Assembly (NCBI GenBank): GCA_903829815.1
Contig: CAIKRR010000090.1
Coordinates: 1 to 57,944, forward strand
From: an uncultured Pseudomonadota bacterium
GTDB lineage: Bacteria > Pseudomonadota > Gammaproteobacteria > Burkholderiales > SG8-39
Length of the DNA: 57,944 nt
Direction of reading: 5' to 3'
Shown piece after piece: positions 35,585-45,517 of this stretch. Each line of letters opens with the position of its first letter. The first letter of the stretch is position 1. The notes below the pieces were generated by a model. It had not been told where the DNA came from. It ran no database searches and was given only the letters and a program-made list of their open reading frames with translations. A program made the translations under genes and the position numbers.

Positions 35585-38055
35585 CACTGAGTGGCCTTTC
35601 CAGACGTCGTGCCGTGCCTCTTGCCTGACGCCTCCGCACGTGCCCTCTCGACCGCGAGCACACGCTCGACGATGCCACGAGGATGAATCGGCATCTGGTC
35701 GATCTGTATGCCCCAGGGGGTCAGGGCATCACTCACGGCATTGATGACCGCGGCCGGAGCACCGATTGCCCCACCCTCGCCGATGCCCTTGGCCCCGGTA
35801 ACACTGACCGAGGGGTCGACCTGCGTCTCGCGATGATGCAGTTCGATATTCGGGATCTCCACCGCGGTTGGCACCAGATAGTCGGCCAGTGTCGTGGTCA
35901 GGAGATTGCCCTCGGCGTCGTAGACGAGTTCTTCGAGCAGCGCATTGCCAATGCCCTGCGCGATGCCACCGCGCACCTGACCATCGACGATCATCGGGTT
36001 GATGAGCAGCCCCGCATCTTCCACCACCAGATAGCGCTCGATGCGCACGGCACCGGTCTGCACATCGACCTCGACGATCGCCACATGACAGGCATTGGAA
36101 AACGTACCGGCAGGATCGTAGCTCGCGGTCTCGCGCAGGCCCGGCTGCATGCCGGCGGGCAGGTGATGCGCGCGGTGATGCGCGGTGCGCGCGATCTTCG
36201 CAATGGGCATCGAGCGGTCGGTGCCTTTGACGCGAGCCGCACCGGCCACGAGTTCGATGTCGGCTTCGGCCGCCTCGAGCAGATGGGCAGCCAGCTGACG
36301 GACACGGGTCGAAAGCGCCCCGGCCGCCAGCCGGCAGGCCCCACCACTGATCACCAGCGAGCGACTGGCAAAGGTGCCCCAGCCGTAGGGGGTGGCGTCG
36401 GTGTCGCCATGGATGACCCGCACCTCGGACGGGTCGATCGCGAGTTGATCAGCGATGATCTGCGCAAGCGTGGTGCGCAGCCCCTGGCCATGCGGAGAGG
36501 CGCCAATGCGCACCTCGACGGCACCCGAAGGATCCATCGACAATTCAACGGTCTCGTAACCGGGAACGAGATCCATGTTGCGTGCAGCGAAGGCCGGCGT
36601 GCCATAGCCCGAACGTTCGGCAAACACCGAAAAGCCGATGCCCAGATGACGGCCACTCGCCCGCGCAAGCGCCTGCCGCCGACGGAAGGCATCCACATCG
36701 ATCAGGCGCACCGCGTCTTCCATCGCCTCGAGGTAGGAGCCCTCGTCGAGCAGCAGTCCGCTCGCCGTGCGGTGCGGGAAGCGACGTACCAGATTGCGTC
36801 GACGGATCTCGACCGGATCGATCGCAAACCGCGTCGCCGCGATATCCATCAGGCGTTCCATCGAGAAGGTGAGCATCGGGCGCGACACCCCCCGGTAAGG
36901 GGCCATCATGCCGGTATGGGTGACCACGGCGCGCGACCGCACGCCGTACTGCGCGAAGTCGTACGGACCGGGCAATTCGGCCAGCGCCATCAGCGGTTCG
37001 ACGGCACACGAGGTGGGGTGACAGGAATACGCACCCACATTGCACACGATGTCGGCATCGAGTGCGACAAGGCGAGCATCGGCATCGAAGGCGGCCCGCA
37101 GGTGGTAGTGCTGATCGCGCGAGTGCGACGAAGCGAGGAGGTTCTCCTGGCGGTCTTCGATCCAGGACACCCACTCACCCAGGTGAAGCGCAAGCCAGGT
37201 GAGCACGACATACTCGGGAAAGAGCTGCATCTTTTGCCCGAACCCGCCGCCCACATCGGGCGCGATGACGCGCAACCGGGTCTCGGCAATACCGAGGCAA
37301 TCGGCAATGCCGGTGCGAAGCATGTGCGGCATCTGCACCGAGGCGACGAGCGTCACACGACCGGTGGCCGGGTCGATGCTCGCACACCCGCCGCGCGGCT
37401 CCATCGGCAAGGCACTCTGACGACGCGAGGTGAGCGCCAGTTCGATGACATGGGCCGCAGCCGCGAATGCGGCGTCGAGCCCTGCGCTGCGCAGACGCCC
37501 CTCCAGGATCACGTTGCCTGGCGCCTCGGGGTGAACGGCGGGCGCACCCGGCGCAAGGGCCTGCTCGAACGTCACGACCGGCGTGTGCGACTCGATCTCG
37601 AGCACCACCCGCTCGGCGATGTCTTCGGCGAGGGCCGGTGTCTCGGCCACCACGACCGCAACCGCCTCGCCGACGAAATTGACCCGCCCCTGCGCAAGGG
37701 CGGGCTGGGCGATGGGCACGTAGTCGGGGCGATGGATGATGGGCTGTATCGGCCGCAGCCCGGTCAGATCGGCCGCGGTGTAGACGCGCGCACCGGCGGG
37801 GGCATGCACAGCCACGATGCGGCCACTGGCCACCGGACTGCGCACGAAGCGAACCGCCAGCGCGCCCTGCCGCGACTCGGCCACGATATCGTCAACGAAG
37901 CGACCACGACCGCGCAGCAGTGCGGGGTCTTCCTGGCGGCGCAGTGGGCGCCCGACCCAGGCATCGGCGTTGCCCGCCGATTGAGCAGAAGCCTGGGCTC
38001 CCGACAGCTCGGCCGGAGGCAACGCGGCCACCGTCGGACTTGCAGCGTGATTCAC
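35584..38055 (-). CDS. Molybdenum hydroxylase large subunit A (orphan)
   Basis: About 823 aa from the GTG at 38055. Family blocks are [38 protein letters not shown] and [15 protein letters not shown]. The active-site loop is APYRGVSRP (385-393), different from that of its neighbour B and from the complete enzyme at 26690. The catalytic Glu is in GAKGIGEGG. The start is uncertain: the frame opens at a GTG at 38133, 5 bp after the permease stop, but the first residues use rare codons and look non-coding. It continues the transporter operon and overlaps subunit B. Confidence 0.9.
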   Translation of the reverse strand: MNHAASPTVAALPPAELSGAQASAQSAGNADAWVGRPLRRQEDPALLRGRGRFVDDIVAESRQGALAVRFVRSPVASGRIVAVHAPAGARVYTAADLTGLRPIQPIIHRPDYVPIAQPALAQGRVNFVGEAVAVVVAETPALAEDIAERVVLEIESHTPVVTFEQALAPGAPAVHPEAPGNVILEGRLRSAGLDAAFAAAAHVIELALTSRRQSALPMEPRGGCASIDPATGRVTLVASVQMPHMLRTGIADCLGIAETRLRVIAPDVGGGFGQKMQLFPEYVVLTWLALHLGEWVSWIEDRQENLLASSHSRDQHYHLRAAFDADARLVALDADIVCNVGAYSCHPTSCAVEPLMALAELPGPYDFAQYGVRSRAVVTHTGMMAPYRGVSRPMLTFSMERLMDIAATRFAIDPVEIRRRNLVRRFPHRTASGLLLDEGSYLEAMEDAVRLIDVDAFRRRQALARASGRHLGIGFSVFAERSGYGTPAFAARNMDLVPGYETVELSMDPSGAVEVRIGASPHGQGLRTTLAQIIADQLAIDPSEVRVIHGDTDATPYGWGTFASRSLVISGGACRLAAGALSTRVRQLAAHLLEAAEADIELVAGAARVKGTDRSMPIAKIARTAHHRAHHLPAGMQPGLRETASYDPAGTFSNACHVAIVEVDVQTGAVRIERYLVVEDAGLLINPMIVDGQVRGGIAQGIGNALLEELVYDAEGNLLTTTLADYLVPTAVEIPNIELHHRETQVDPSVSVTGAKGIGEGGAIGAPAAVINAVSDALTPWGIQIDQMPIHPRGIVERVLAVERARAEASGKRHGTTSGKATQ

Positions 38056-38137
38056 GATTGAGGTCGGTCGGTGGCTGAGACAGGCAAATGGAGCATGGCA
38101 CACGGATGCGTTCGATCGTAGCACGACCCCCACCGCG

Positions 38138-39073
38138 TCATCGGCGCTCCTCGCGCAAGAACGGTTGCCCCAAGGCGCCAGGTTCGCTCGAGCGACTGCG
38201 CCCCTTCCATGCTGTCCAGGCCATCACGACCAGCGTGATGACATAAGGCGTCATGAGCATGAAGTACTGCGGCACACGGATGCCGGCCGCCGCGATGCGC
38301 GGAACGAGCGATTCGATACAGCCAAACAGCACGGCGCCAGCGAGCGCCCGCCACGGTTGCCAGCGCGCAAAGATCACGAGCGCCACGGCAATCCAGCCGC
38401 GCCCCCCCGCCATGTCGGGGAACCACATCTTGACGCCCCCTACCGAGAGCAGACCACCGGCCAGACCGATGAGGGCAGAGCCTGCCACGATGGCACCGAA
38501 ACGCACGAGCGGCACGCTGACCCCGGCCGCATCGGCCGCCTCGGGGTTCTCGCCCACCGACCGCAACCGAAGGCCTGCGCGGGTCTGGTGCAACACCCAT
38601 TGCACCGCGAAGAAGATCGGCACGATGAGATAGACGACCCCATTTTGCTCGAACAGGACGCGGCCGATGATCGGGATATCGGCCAGCAGCGGGATTCGCA
38701 CCGGCAGCAACCCGGGTACCGGGTGATTCTGCCAGTCGAACATGACCCCGAGCAGTTGGGTGAATCCCTGGCAAAAGAAGACGATGGCAAGACCTGCAAT
38801 CACCTGATTCACGCGCAAGGTGACGACAAGCAACGCAAACAGGAGCGACACCAGGGCAGCGGCCAGCATCCCGACCACAAGCGCCATGCCCGGGTAACCC
38901 TCGATCTGCAGCGCCGCGCCCATCGCCGCCATGGCCCCCACCAGCATCAACCCCTCGGCGGTGAGATTGAGAACACCCGAGCGCTCGCACAAGAGCAGAC
39001 CCAGCGCCGCCAGCGCATAGGCGGCAGCCGCCTCGGGTACATTGGCCCACCAGGCAATCAGGAACTCCATCAT
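38138..39073 (-). CDS. ABC transporter permease 2 (BMP/nucleoside type)
   Basis: A 311-aa inner-membrane permease with about nine hydrophobic segments. ERSGVLNLTAEGLMLVGAM is the hallmark of BMP-associated, nucleoside/basic-lipoprotein type permeases, related to branched-chain amino acid permeases. GRGWIAVALVIFARWQP is the cytoplasmic loop that contacts the ATPase. The start ATG overlaps the stop of permease 1 (ATGA). Confidence 0.94.
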   Translation of the reverse strand: MMEFLIAWWANVPEAAAAYALAALGLLLCERSGVLNLTAEGLMLVGAMAAMGAALQIEGYPGMALVVGMLAAALVSLLFALLVVTLRVNQVIAGLAIVFFCQGFTQLLGVMFDWQNHPVPGLLPVRIPLLADIPIIGRVLFEQNGVVYLIVPIFFAVQWVLHQTRAGLRLRSVGENPEAADAAGVSVPLVRFGAIVAGSALIGLAGGLLSVGGVKMWFPDMAGGRGWIAVALVIFARWQPWRALAGAVLFGCIESLVPRIAAAGIRVPQYFMLMTPYVITLVVMAWTAWKGRSRSSEPGALGQPFLREERR

Positions 39074-40134
39074 CGGAGCCACCTCACCTGGTAACGCAGG
39101 AAGAACTCCGACGCTGCCGCGCTGATGATGACGATGGCCTCGATGAGGCGCACCATGGCAAAGGGTATCTGGTAGAAGACCTGCAGGCTCTGGCCGCTCA
39201 CGAAGAGCACGGCCACCAGAAAGGCAACCACAACGGCAGCCAGGGCGTTGTTGCGAGCGAGGAACGCAATGAGAATGCCCGAGAACCCGTAGCCAGCAAA
39301 GAAGGCCTGCGTCAAACGCCCTTCTTGCCCGACACTGAGGCACACGCCCGCCAGTGCCGCATAGCCTCCCGAGAGCAGAACGGCCGTGAGCACGAGGGCC
39401 GCTACAGGCAGCCCCTTGGCAAGCGCGACCGAGGGGTTGGCGTGCACGAACCGCATGTAGAAACCTGCCCGCGAGCGCCCGAGCAACCAGGCGGCAAACA
39501 CAGCCGCAGCTCCCACCAGAGGCAGGGCAGCATTGAGCCCCCAGCCCAGGTCGGGCAAGCGCTCGAAGGGGTCGAACGCCGGGCTGTGCGGAAAGGCATC
39601 CACGGGGTCCTTCCAGCTGCCGTAGAGCAGGTGCAGGAGGAAGTTCAGTGCGACATAGTTGAGCAGGAGGCTCGAGATGACTTCATTGACGCCCAGACGC
39701 AGCTTGAGCAGTGCGGGCACCAGCGCCCACGCCATGCCTGCCGCCATCGCAGCGACCAGCATGAGAAAGAGGCGCCAGACCGGCGGTCCGACATCGGCGA
39801 GCGCGATGGCAGTGGCCGCCACCGAGCCCGCAATCATCTGCCCTTCGAGTCCCAGGTTCCAGAATCGCACCCGAAAAGCCAAGGCCGCCCCGACCCCGAC
39901 GAAAGCGAGTGGTGCCGCCTGCGCAAGCACCGCTCGCAGGTTGTCGGCATCGGTGAGCGTATTGACGATGAATTCGTTGGCGAGCTCTTCAGCGGGCACA
40001 CCCGCCACCACCAGAATGAAGGCCGAGAGAGCCAGCCCGGCCAGAATCGCCACCGTGGTCACGGCCGCATCAAACGCAGCCGACATGCGACGCCGAGCGG
40101 CAACGACCGGGCGGCCCCTGCGAAGACTACGCAT
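39070..40134 (-). CDS. ABC transporter permease 1 (BMP/nucleoside type)
   Basis: A 354-aa permease. An Arg-rich N-terminus is followed by eight to ten membrane segments. RVRFWNLGLEGQMIAGSVAA is the family signature and GYGFSGILIAFLARNNALA the coupling loop. The ATG at 40134 lies inside the end of the ATPase gene (8-bp overlap). It forms the membrane channel with permease 2. Confidence 0.94.
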   Translation of the reverse strand: MRSLRRGRPVVAARRRMSAAFDAAVTTVAILAGLALSAFILVVAGVPAEELANEFIVNTLTDADNLRAVLAQAAPLAFVGVGAALAFRVRFWNLGLEGQMIAGSVAATAIALADVGPPVWRLFLMLVAAMAAGMAWALVPALLKLRLGVNEVISSLLLNYVALNFLLHLLYGSWKDPVDAFPHSPAFDPFERLPDLGWGLNAALPLVGAAAVFAAWLLGRSRAGFYMRFVHANPSVALAKGLPVAALVLTAVLLSGGYAALAGVCLSVGQEGRLTQAFFAGYGFSGILIAFLARNNALAAVVVAFLVAVLFVSGQSLQVFYQIPFAMVRLIEAIVIISAAASEFFLRYQVRWLR

Positions 40135-41719
40135 GATCGACCATGGCCTGCCCGATACGCTGGCGATCGACCGGCGCATCGAACTCGGCCACCAGACGAC
40201 CTCGACTCATGACCCCGATGCGGTCGGCCAGCAGCAGGACTTCCTCGAGATCTTCACTCACGAGAAGCACAGCGGCACCGGCTTCGCGCGCGTCGATCAG
40301 CCGGCGCTGAACGTCGGCGCATGCGCGCACGTCGAGCCCGCGCGACGGGCTGTGCGCGACCACCAGCCAGGGCGCGCTCGCAAATTCGCGAGCAATCACG
40401 AGTTTCTGGGCATTACCCCCCGAGAGGAGCCCAGCCGGCTGTTCGATGCGGCGCACGCCCTGCACGTCGAACTCGCGCACGCCTGCTGCAGCCTCCTGGC
40501 GCATGCGCCTGAAATCGACCCACAGCACCGACCCATAGGCACCACTCGCAACCCGCGTGACACCGTAGTTGTCGGCAATCGGCAGCGTGCCCGCCAGCGC
40601 AAGGCGGTACCGATCGGCTGGAATCGCCGCCACACCGATCGACTGCCTGGCTGCGGGCGAGGCCATCGCGATGTCACCCACACCGTCGATGATCACCTCA
40701 CCGGATACCGGCGGCTCGATGCCGAGCAGCGCCTCGACCAGTTCGGTCTGTCCGTTACCCCCCACGCCTGCCACGCCGTAGATCTCGCCCGACCTCACCT
40801 TGAGCGACAGATTGGCAAGCACTTCGAAGCCGTCGTGTCGGCGGCAGGTGAGGTTGCGAATGGCGAGTCGAGCAACACCCGGTGCTGCTGCCTTGCGAGT
40901 CACTGCGGGCGCCGCAGCACCGACGATGAGTTCAGTGAGTTCGGCGGTCGAGGTCGCGCGCGGATCGCACTCGGCCACGGTGCGCCCGGCCCGCATCACC
41001 GTGACACGGTCGGCATGCTCGCGCACATCGCGCAGACGGTGGGTGACAAGGACGACAGCGGCACCCGCCGCGGCCAGGGTACGCATGGTCTGGAGGAGAC
41101 GTGTCGCCTCCTCGTCGGTCAGCACTGCCGTGGGCTCATCGAGTATGAGAATGCGCGCACCGGTGACCAATGCCTTCAGGATCTCGACCCGCTGCTGCTC
41201 GGCCACCGAGAGCGTATGCACGGCGCGCCGGTGATCGATGGAAAACCCCAGGCGTGCAGCGTGATCGTCGATGAGGGCGCGGATACGCGCCAGACGTGAC
41301 CCATAGCTCGTCCGGAGCGCTGCCCTGCTCGCTGTCGTGCCGACCTTGTCGGCCGATCGGTCGCCCGCCGCCGACTGGGATTCGACCGCCATCGCGGCCA
41401 GCATGACATTCTCGGCCACGCTGAGCGCACGAACGAGCTTGTAATGCTGATGCACCATGCCGATACGACACGCGGCAGCCTCGAGCGGCCCTGAAAACCG
41501 GCGAACCACGCCGTCGACCCGAACCTCGCCCTCATCGGGCAGGTAGAGGCCGGCAGCCACGTTCATGAGTGAGGACTTGCCCGCACCATTCTCGCCCAGG
41601 AGCGCATGAACCTCCCCTTCGCGTACCGAAAAGTGCGCGCCGTCGAGGGCCGGGAAACCGTCAAACCGCTTGCTCACACCGCTCAATGCGAGTGCCGGTG
41701 CAGCGGTCGTGACCGTCAT
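40127..41719 (-). CDS. ABC transporter ATP-binding protein with two nucleotide-binding domains
   Basis: A 530-aa fused ATPase of the sugar/nucleoside type. Domain 1: Walker A GENGAGKSS at ~41, signature LSVAEQQRVEILKAL, Walker B ILILDEPTAVLT. Domain 2: degenerate Walker A GVGGNGQTELVEALLG and signature LSGGNAQKLVIAREF. A degenerate second P-loop is normal for this subfamily. It powers the uptake system with the two permeases. Confidence 0.95.
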   Translation of the reverse strand: MTVTTAAPALALSGVSKRFDGFPALDGAHFSVREGEVHALLGENGAGKSSLMNVAAGLYLPDEGEVRVDGVVRRFSGPLEAAACRIGMVHQHYKLVRALSVAENVMLAAMAVESQSAAGDRSADKVGTTASRAALRTSYGSRLARIRALIDDHAARLGFSIDHRRAVHTLSVAEQQRVEILKALVTGARILILDEPTAVLTDEEATRLLQTMRTLAAAGAAVVLVTHRLRDVREHADRVTVMRAGRTVAECDPRATSTAELTELIVGAAAPAVTRKAAAPGVARLAIRNLTCRRHDGFEVLANLSLKVRSGEIYGVAGVGGNGQTELVEALLGIEPPVSGEVIIDGVGDIAMASPAARQSIGVAAIPADRYRLALAGTLPIADNYGVTRVASGAYGSVLWVDFRRMRQEAAAGVREFDVQGVRRIEQPAGLLSGGNAQKLVIAREFASAPWLVVAHSPSRGLDVRACADVQRRLIDAREAGAAVLLVSEDLEEVLLLADRIGVMSRGRLVAEFDAPVDRQRIGQAMVDHA

Positions 41720-41767
41720 CGTGATGCCTCGAGGCGCGCTTGTCGTTGCAGGACGTGTGCCGGGCGA

Positions 41768-42856
41768 TTACTTCTGGGTAATCACGCCGGTGACATACCA
41801 ATCCATCTTCCACAGATCGCCATCGGCGAGCACCGCACCGGCGGCCACCCGCTCCTTGCCTTCACGATCGGACAACGGGCCTGCATAGACGTGCTTGCCG
41901 TCGATGATGGCCTTGCGCTCTGCCATGATCTTGTCGACATTGGGCTTGGAGACGGCCGGGCCACAGCAGGCGATATCGGTTGCACCACCCTTGATGCCGG
42001 CAAAGGCGCCATAGGGTTCGGTCTTCCACTCCCCTGCCTTGATCGTCTTGAGCGCCGGGGCGAGATACTTGTCCCAGGTCCAGACCGACGAGCAGACCGT
42101 GGCCTTCGGTGCAAACTCGCGGAAATCGCGATGATGTCCCGTGCCGTAGATGCCGCGCTCTTGCGCAACGATCTGCGGGGTCGGGGTATCGACGTGCTGA
42201 CCAATGGCATCGATGCCCTGATCAGCCAGCGCTGTCGCAGCCGCCCGTTCCTTCACCGGGTCATTCCAGGCACCCGTATAGATCACCGTGGTGGTGGCAT
42301 CAGGGCGAATCTTCAGCGCACCCATCTCGAAGGCGTTGACCGTCCAGATCACCGGGCCGAAGGGGTTGGCTGCCACGAAACCGAGCTTGCCGGTCTTCGA
42401 TGCGGCGGCCGCCGCCATGCCACACAGGTACTGGCTCTCGTAGGTGCGTCCGTAGAACGATTGCAGGTTGACGGCATTCACCGTACCCGAGCCGTCGAGG
42501 AAGGCCACCTTGGGATATTTTTCGGCCAGTTGCTTGAAGGTATCGGAATAGCCAAAGGCGGTGCCGATGATGACGTTGTAGCCGCGCTGGATGAATTTCT
42601 CGGCAGCCGGGCGAATCTGCAGCGCATCTTCAGCAACGTTTTCGACAAAGGGAATCTTCACGCCAATGGCGGCTTCGATCTTCGGTCGTGCTTCGTCAAA
42701 GGCCTGCGTCCAGCCGCCATCCTTCTTCGATGAGAAGTACAGGAAGGCCGGCTTGGGGGCGGCACCGAGGACGAATCCACCGTCGGCCACCGAGGCCTGA
42801 CCGGCTGCAAGGAATGCACAACCTGCAAGTACTGCGCTGAGGGTCTTGGTGCGCAC
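41768..42856 (-). CDS. BMP-family periplasmic substrate-binding protein
   Basis: A 362-aa Med/PnrA-like binding protein for the ABC transporter. The N-terminus is either a short signal peptide or, with LAGC at residues 10-13, a lipoprotein signal. The mature part has GWTQAFDEARPKIE, the GxAFGYSDTF block, KVAFLDGSGTVN, and GKLGFVAANPFGPVIWTVNAFEMGA, all family-typical. Known members bind nucleosides or purines, so the ligand may be a purine- or pyrimidine-like ring (inference). The start is GTG with GGGAGA upstream. It is the first gene of the transporter operon. Confidence 0.93.
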   Translation of the reverse strand: MRTKTLSAVLAGCAFLAAGQASVADGGFVLGAAPKPAFLYFSSKKDGGWTQAFDEARPKIEAAIGVKIPFVENVAEDALQIRPAAEKFIQRGYNVIIGTAFGYSDTFKQLAEKYPKVAFLDGSGTVNAVNLQSFYGRTYESQYLCGMAAAAASKTGKLGFVAANPFGPVIWTVNAFEMGALKIRPDATTTVIYTGAWNDPVKERAAATALADQGIDAIGQHVDTPTPQIVAQERGIYGTGHHRDFREFAPKATVCSSVWTWDKYLAPALKTIKAGEWKTEPYGAFAGIKGGATDIACCGPAVSKPNVDKIMAERKAIIDGKHVYAGPLSDREGKERVAAGAVLADGDLWKMDWYVTGVITQK

Positions 42857-43141
42857 GAACGATCTCCCGGGGGTTGACAGTCAAAGGGGGCGTACGAGGG
42901 AAAGCGCCCCGCCAATTCCGTGCCACACCCGGTACCGCGTGGAGACAGAGGCGCAAACCCTGGCGAACGCCCCACGTCGGGGCGAGCAGCGTGGGTGCGC
43001 GCCCCAAACTGAACCAGAACCCCTCCGACTCGTCGCGAAGTCCCTGCCGGAACGCCGCAGCCCGAACCACGGTACGGATATTGCGTGACCTCCCCCCTCA
43101 CCCCCTCGACACCCCGTCAGCCCGACCCGAAGGAGCCCAGC
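42857..43141. promoter_or_regulatory. Divergent control region with TTGACAGTCAA palindrome
   Basis: This 285-bp gap separates the leftward transporter operon from the rightward oxygenase gene. TTGACAGTCAA at 42874-42884 is an 11-base palindrome just upstream of the transporter ribosome-binding site, a good place for a repressor. The remainder is GC-rich and shows no convincing promoter. Confidence 0.4.
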
Positions 43142-44173
43142 ATGGCAATCGATATCGTTCCCGTCATCGACCTTTCGCCATACCGGGAGGGCTCTCCCGA
43201 GGGCAAACGTCACGTCGCCGACCAGGTCGCCAAGGCCTGCCGCGAGATCGGCTTTCTGATCGTATCGGGTCATGGGGTGTCGGAAGACCTGGTGAGCCAG
43301 TGCTTTGCCACGTCGAAAGCCTTCTTCGCATTGCGGGTCGAGGAGAAGGCACGCTGTGATCGGCCGGCGCCCGATCAGGTTCGTGGCTACAGCGCAGTCG
43401 GTGGTGAAGGGCTCTCGTACAGCCTTGGAGAGACGGCGCCTCCCGATCTGAAGGAGTCGCTCACCATCGGACCGACGGACGTGCCAGCGGGCGACCCCTA
43501 CTTCTTCGGGCCACAGGCCGGCCCGCACTTCGCACCCAACCTGTGGCCCGAACAGCCCGCCACGCTGCGCGCGGTGTGGACCGAGTACTTCGGCGAAATG
43601 GAGCGCCTCGCCTGCGAGATCATGCGCATCTTTGCGCTCGCGCTCGACCTCCCCGAGCACTATTTCGACGACAAGATCAACCATCACATCAGCATGTTCC
43701 GTGCACTCAATTATCCCAGCCAGGGCGAGCGGCCGCTGCCCGGCCAGTTGCGCGCCGGGGCCCACTCCGATTACGGGAGCATGACGATCCTGCGCCAGGA
43801 GGATCGCCCCGGTGGCCTTCAGGTGCATGCGAGCGACGGCCAGTGGGTCGACGTGCCGGTGATTCCGGGTACCTTCCTCGTGAACATCGGTGATCTGATG
43901 ATGCAGTGGACCAACGACACCTGGGTCTCGACCCTGCATCGGGTCGTGAATCCGCCCGAAGATGTCGCACACGACAGTGATCGGGTCTCGCTCGTGTTCT
44001 TTCACCAGCCGAACTACGACGCGATGGTGAGCTGCCTCGACAGTTGCCGGAGCGCCGAACGGCCGGCGCGCTACGCCCCGGTCAGTTCGGGCGACCACCT
44101 GCGCAGCAAGTTCGTGCGCCAGACCACCTTCGGCGGTGACGTTGCCGACCTTCCCGAAACCGCCAGCGCCTGA
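43142..44173 (+). CDS. 2-oxoglutarate/Fe(II)-dependent oxygenase (isopenicillin N synthase-like)
   Basis: A 343-aa non-haem iron oxygenase. The N-terminal domain has IPNS/DIOX features (VIDLSPY…ACREIGFLIVSGHGV). The iron ligands are His208 and Asp210 in GAHSDYGSMTIL, and His266 in STLHRVVNP. The 2OG-binding pair is Arg281-x-Ser283. AAGGAG precedes the ATG. It is divergent from the transporter operon and 8 bp from the VOC gene, so it may act on the imported compound (inference). Confidence 0.94.
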   Translation: MAIDIVPVIDLSPYREGSPEGKRHVADQVAKACREIGFLIVSGHGVSEDLVSQCFATSKAFFALRVEEKARCDRPAPDQVRGYSAVGGEGLSYSLGETAPPDLKESLTIGPTDVPAGDPYFFGPQAGPHFAPNLWPEQPATLRAVWTEYFGEMERLACEIMRIFALALDLPEHYFDDKINHHISMFRALNYPSQGERPLPGQLRAGAHSDYGSMTILRQEDRPGGLQVHASDGQWVDVPVIPGTFLVNIGDLMMQWTNDTWVSTLHRVVNPPEDVAHDSDRVSLVFFHQPNYDAMVSCLDSCRSAERPARYAPVSSGDHLRSKFVRQTTFGGDVADLPETASA

Positions 44174-44181
44174 GGTTCCCC

Positions 44182-44571
44182 ATGACGACCCTGTCCTACG
44201 TGAACGTATTCACCCACGACCTGCAGAAACTGCCCGACTTCTACATGACACTCTTCGGGTTCACCGAAGTCGAGGAGATGCGCTCACCGATCTTTCGTGG
44301 CATCAGGGCCGGTGACTGCAAGATCGGCTTCAACGCGCAGGATGCGTACGGCCTGCTGAAGCTCGACGCCTTCGCCGCACCCACCGGCGTGAAGTTCCTG
44401 CTCAACTTCGACGTCGACAGCCGCGCCGACGTCGATCGGATCACCCCACTCGCCATCGAGCAGGGTGCCACGCTGGTGAAGCCCCCCTACGACACCTACT
44501 ATCACTGGTACCAGTCGGTGCTGTTCGACCCCGAAGGCAATGTGTTCAGGATCAACTACGCCGGCGGCTGA
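44182..44571 (+). CDS. VOC (glyoxalase/dioxygenase) family protein
   Basis: A 129-aa single-unit VOC fold: SYVNVFTHDLQKLPDFYMTL at the start and SVLFDPEGNVFRINYAGG at the end are characteristic. VOC proteins include glyoxalases, extradiol dioxygenases and resistance proteins, so the function is open. It is co-transcribed with the oxygenase and overlaps the convergent hydrolase by 16 bp. Confidence 0.88.
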   Translation: MTTLSYVNVFTHDLQKLPDFYMTLFGFTEVEEMRSPIFRGIRAGDCKIGFNAQDAYGLLKLDAFAAPTGVKFLLNFDVDSRADVDRITPLAIEQGATLVKPPYDTYYHWYQSVLFDPEGNVFRINYAGG

Positions 44572-45269
44572 ACCGCACCCCAACCACGTGCGCGCCAGCT
44601 CGCGAGCAGATCGCTGGAATCCATGACGAGCCCGAGATGCAGCGAGACGATCCGCAGGCCCGCTTCCTCGGCCTGCGGATCGGTGCCGCGCACCAGATCG
44701 CGCAGCACGATGACCCGGTAATCAAGGTTCGAGGCATCAAACGCGGCGTTGAGCACGCAGCAGTCGGTAAAGCCGCCATCGAGGACCACGGTACGCACCC
44801 GGAGATTGCGCAAGAGAAAGTCCAGGTCGGTCGGGTAGAAGATGGACAGGCGCTTCTTGGTGTTGACCACACGATCCATCGGATCGATCCGTGTGACGAA
44901 TTCAGTCCAGGGGCTGCCCTCGAGGGCGTGGGCGGCAGCATTCGGAATCGACCCGACATGCAAGGGAAACACCCGCCGCCACGCCGCCACGCCACCGCGC
45001 ACATCGTCACTGCCATCGGCGCGCAAGATCGTACGCACATGGATGATGGACCCTCCATGCGCGCGGACCCGATCGTGAAAGCGATCGATCGGCCCGACGA
45101 TCTCGCGGGCTCGCGGTGCCGGACAGGGGCAGTCGGGGGTATCGGCCAGGTGCCCCTGGTGCATGTCGATCGAGATGACGGCAACCGAGTGCGGATCGAG
45201 ATAGTCCTCGAAGTCGGCATCGGCAGGCAGCGCGCGACGTTCGCTGCCCAGATAGGTGAAATCGCTCAT
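44556..45269 (-). CDS. Isochorismatase-like cysteine hydrolase
   Basis: A 237-aa hydrolase. The triad is Asp35 in VISIDMHQGHL, Lys139 in TKKRLSIF and the nucleophile Cys171 in GGFTDCCVLNAAFDA. The family includes nicotinamidase, N-carbamoylsarcosine amidase, RutB and biuret hydrolase, all acting on small C-N bonds. That would fit breakdown of an N-heterocycle or its ring-opened product here (inference). Confidence 0.92.
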   Translation of the reverse strand: MSDFTYLGSERRALPADADFEDYLDPHSVAVISIDMHQGHLADTPDCPCPAPRAREIVGPIDRFHDRVRAHGGSIIHVRTILRADGSDDVRGGVAAWRRVFPLHVGSIPNAAAHALEGSPWTEFVTRIDPMDRVVNTKKRLSIFYPTDLDFLLRNLRVRTVVLDGGFTDCCVLNAAFDASNLDYRVIVLRDLVRGTDPQAEEAGLRIVSLHLGLVMDSSDLLASWRARGWGAVQPPA

Positions 45270-45321
45270 GATGCTCTCCGATGAGAGGGTTGCAGCCCGA
45301 GGGCGTGTCGTGCCACCGCAT

Positions 45322-45334
45322 GCACGGACCGTGC
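45322..45334. promoter_or_regulatory. GCACGG-A-CCGTGC palindrome in divergent gap
   Basis: A perfect 6-bp inverted repeat with one central base, 53 bp before the hydrolase start and ~184 bp before CoxG, in the 248-bp gap between these divergent genes. It is a possible operator; the GC richness makes chance occurrence real. Confidence 0.3.
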
Positions 45335-45517
45335 CCGCCGTGCGGCCCGCGGGACATCGGGCGACTTGAAGGAGCAGCCCCCCTCCTGGGCATTCGGCTG
45401 CCGTCAGTGCGGCTTCGCGTGCGACAATCCAGGGCTGGTAGTCGGCTGCAGGCGTTCTGCGGCCCGCGCGTCATCGATCGACATCGAGACGATCACCCTC
45501 GGACAGGAGAACGATTC

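Noticed and set aside
35683-38061. 792-codon open frame antisense to large subunit A
   Set aside because: The opposite strand carries all molybdenum-hydroxylase motifs; this frame has none.
42874-42879. TTGACA as a rightward -35 element for the oxygenase
   Set aside because: No -10-like hexamer lies 16-18 bases downstream; the palindromic reading is better.
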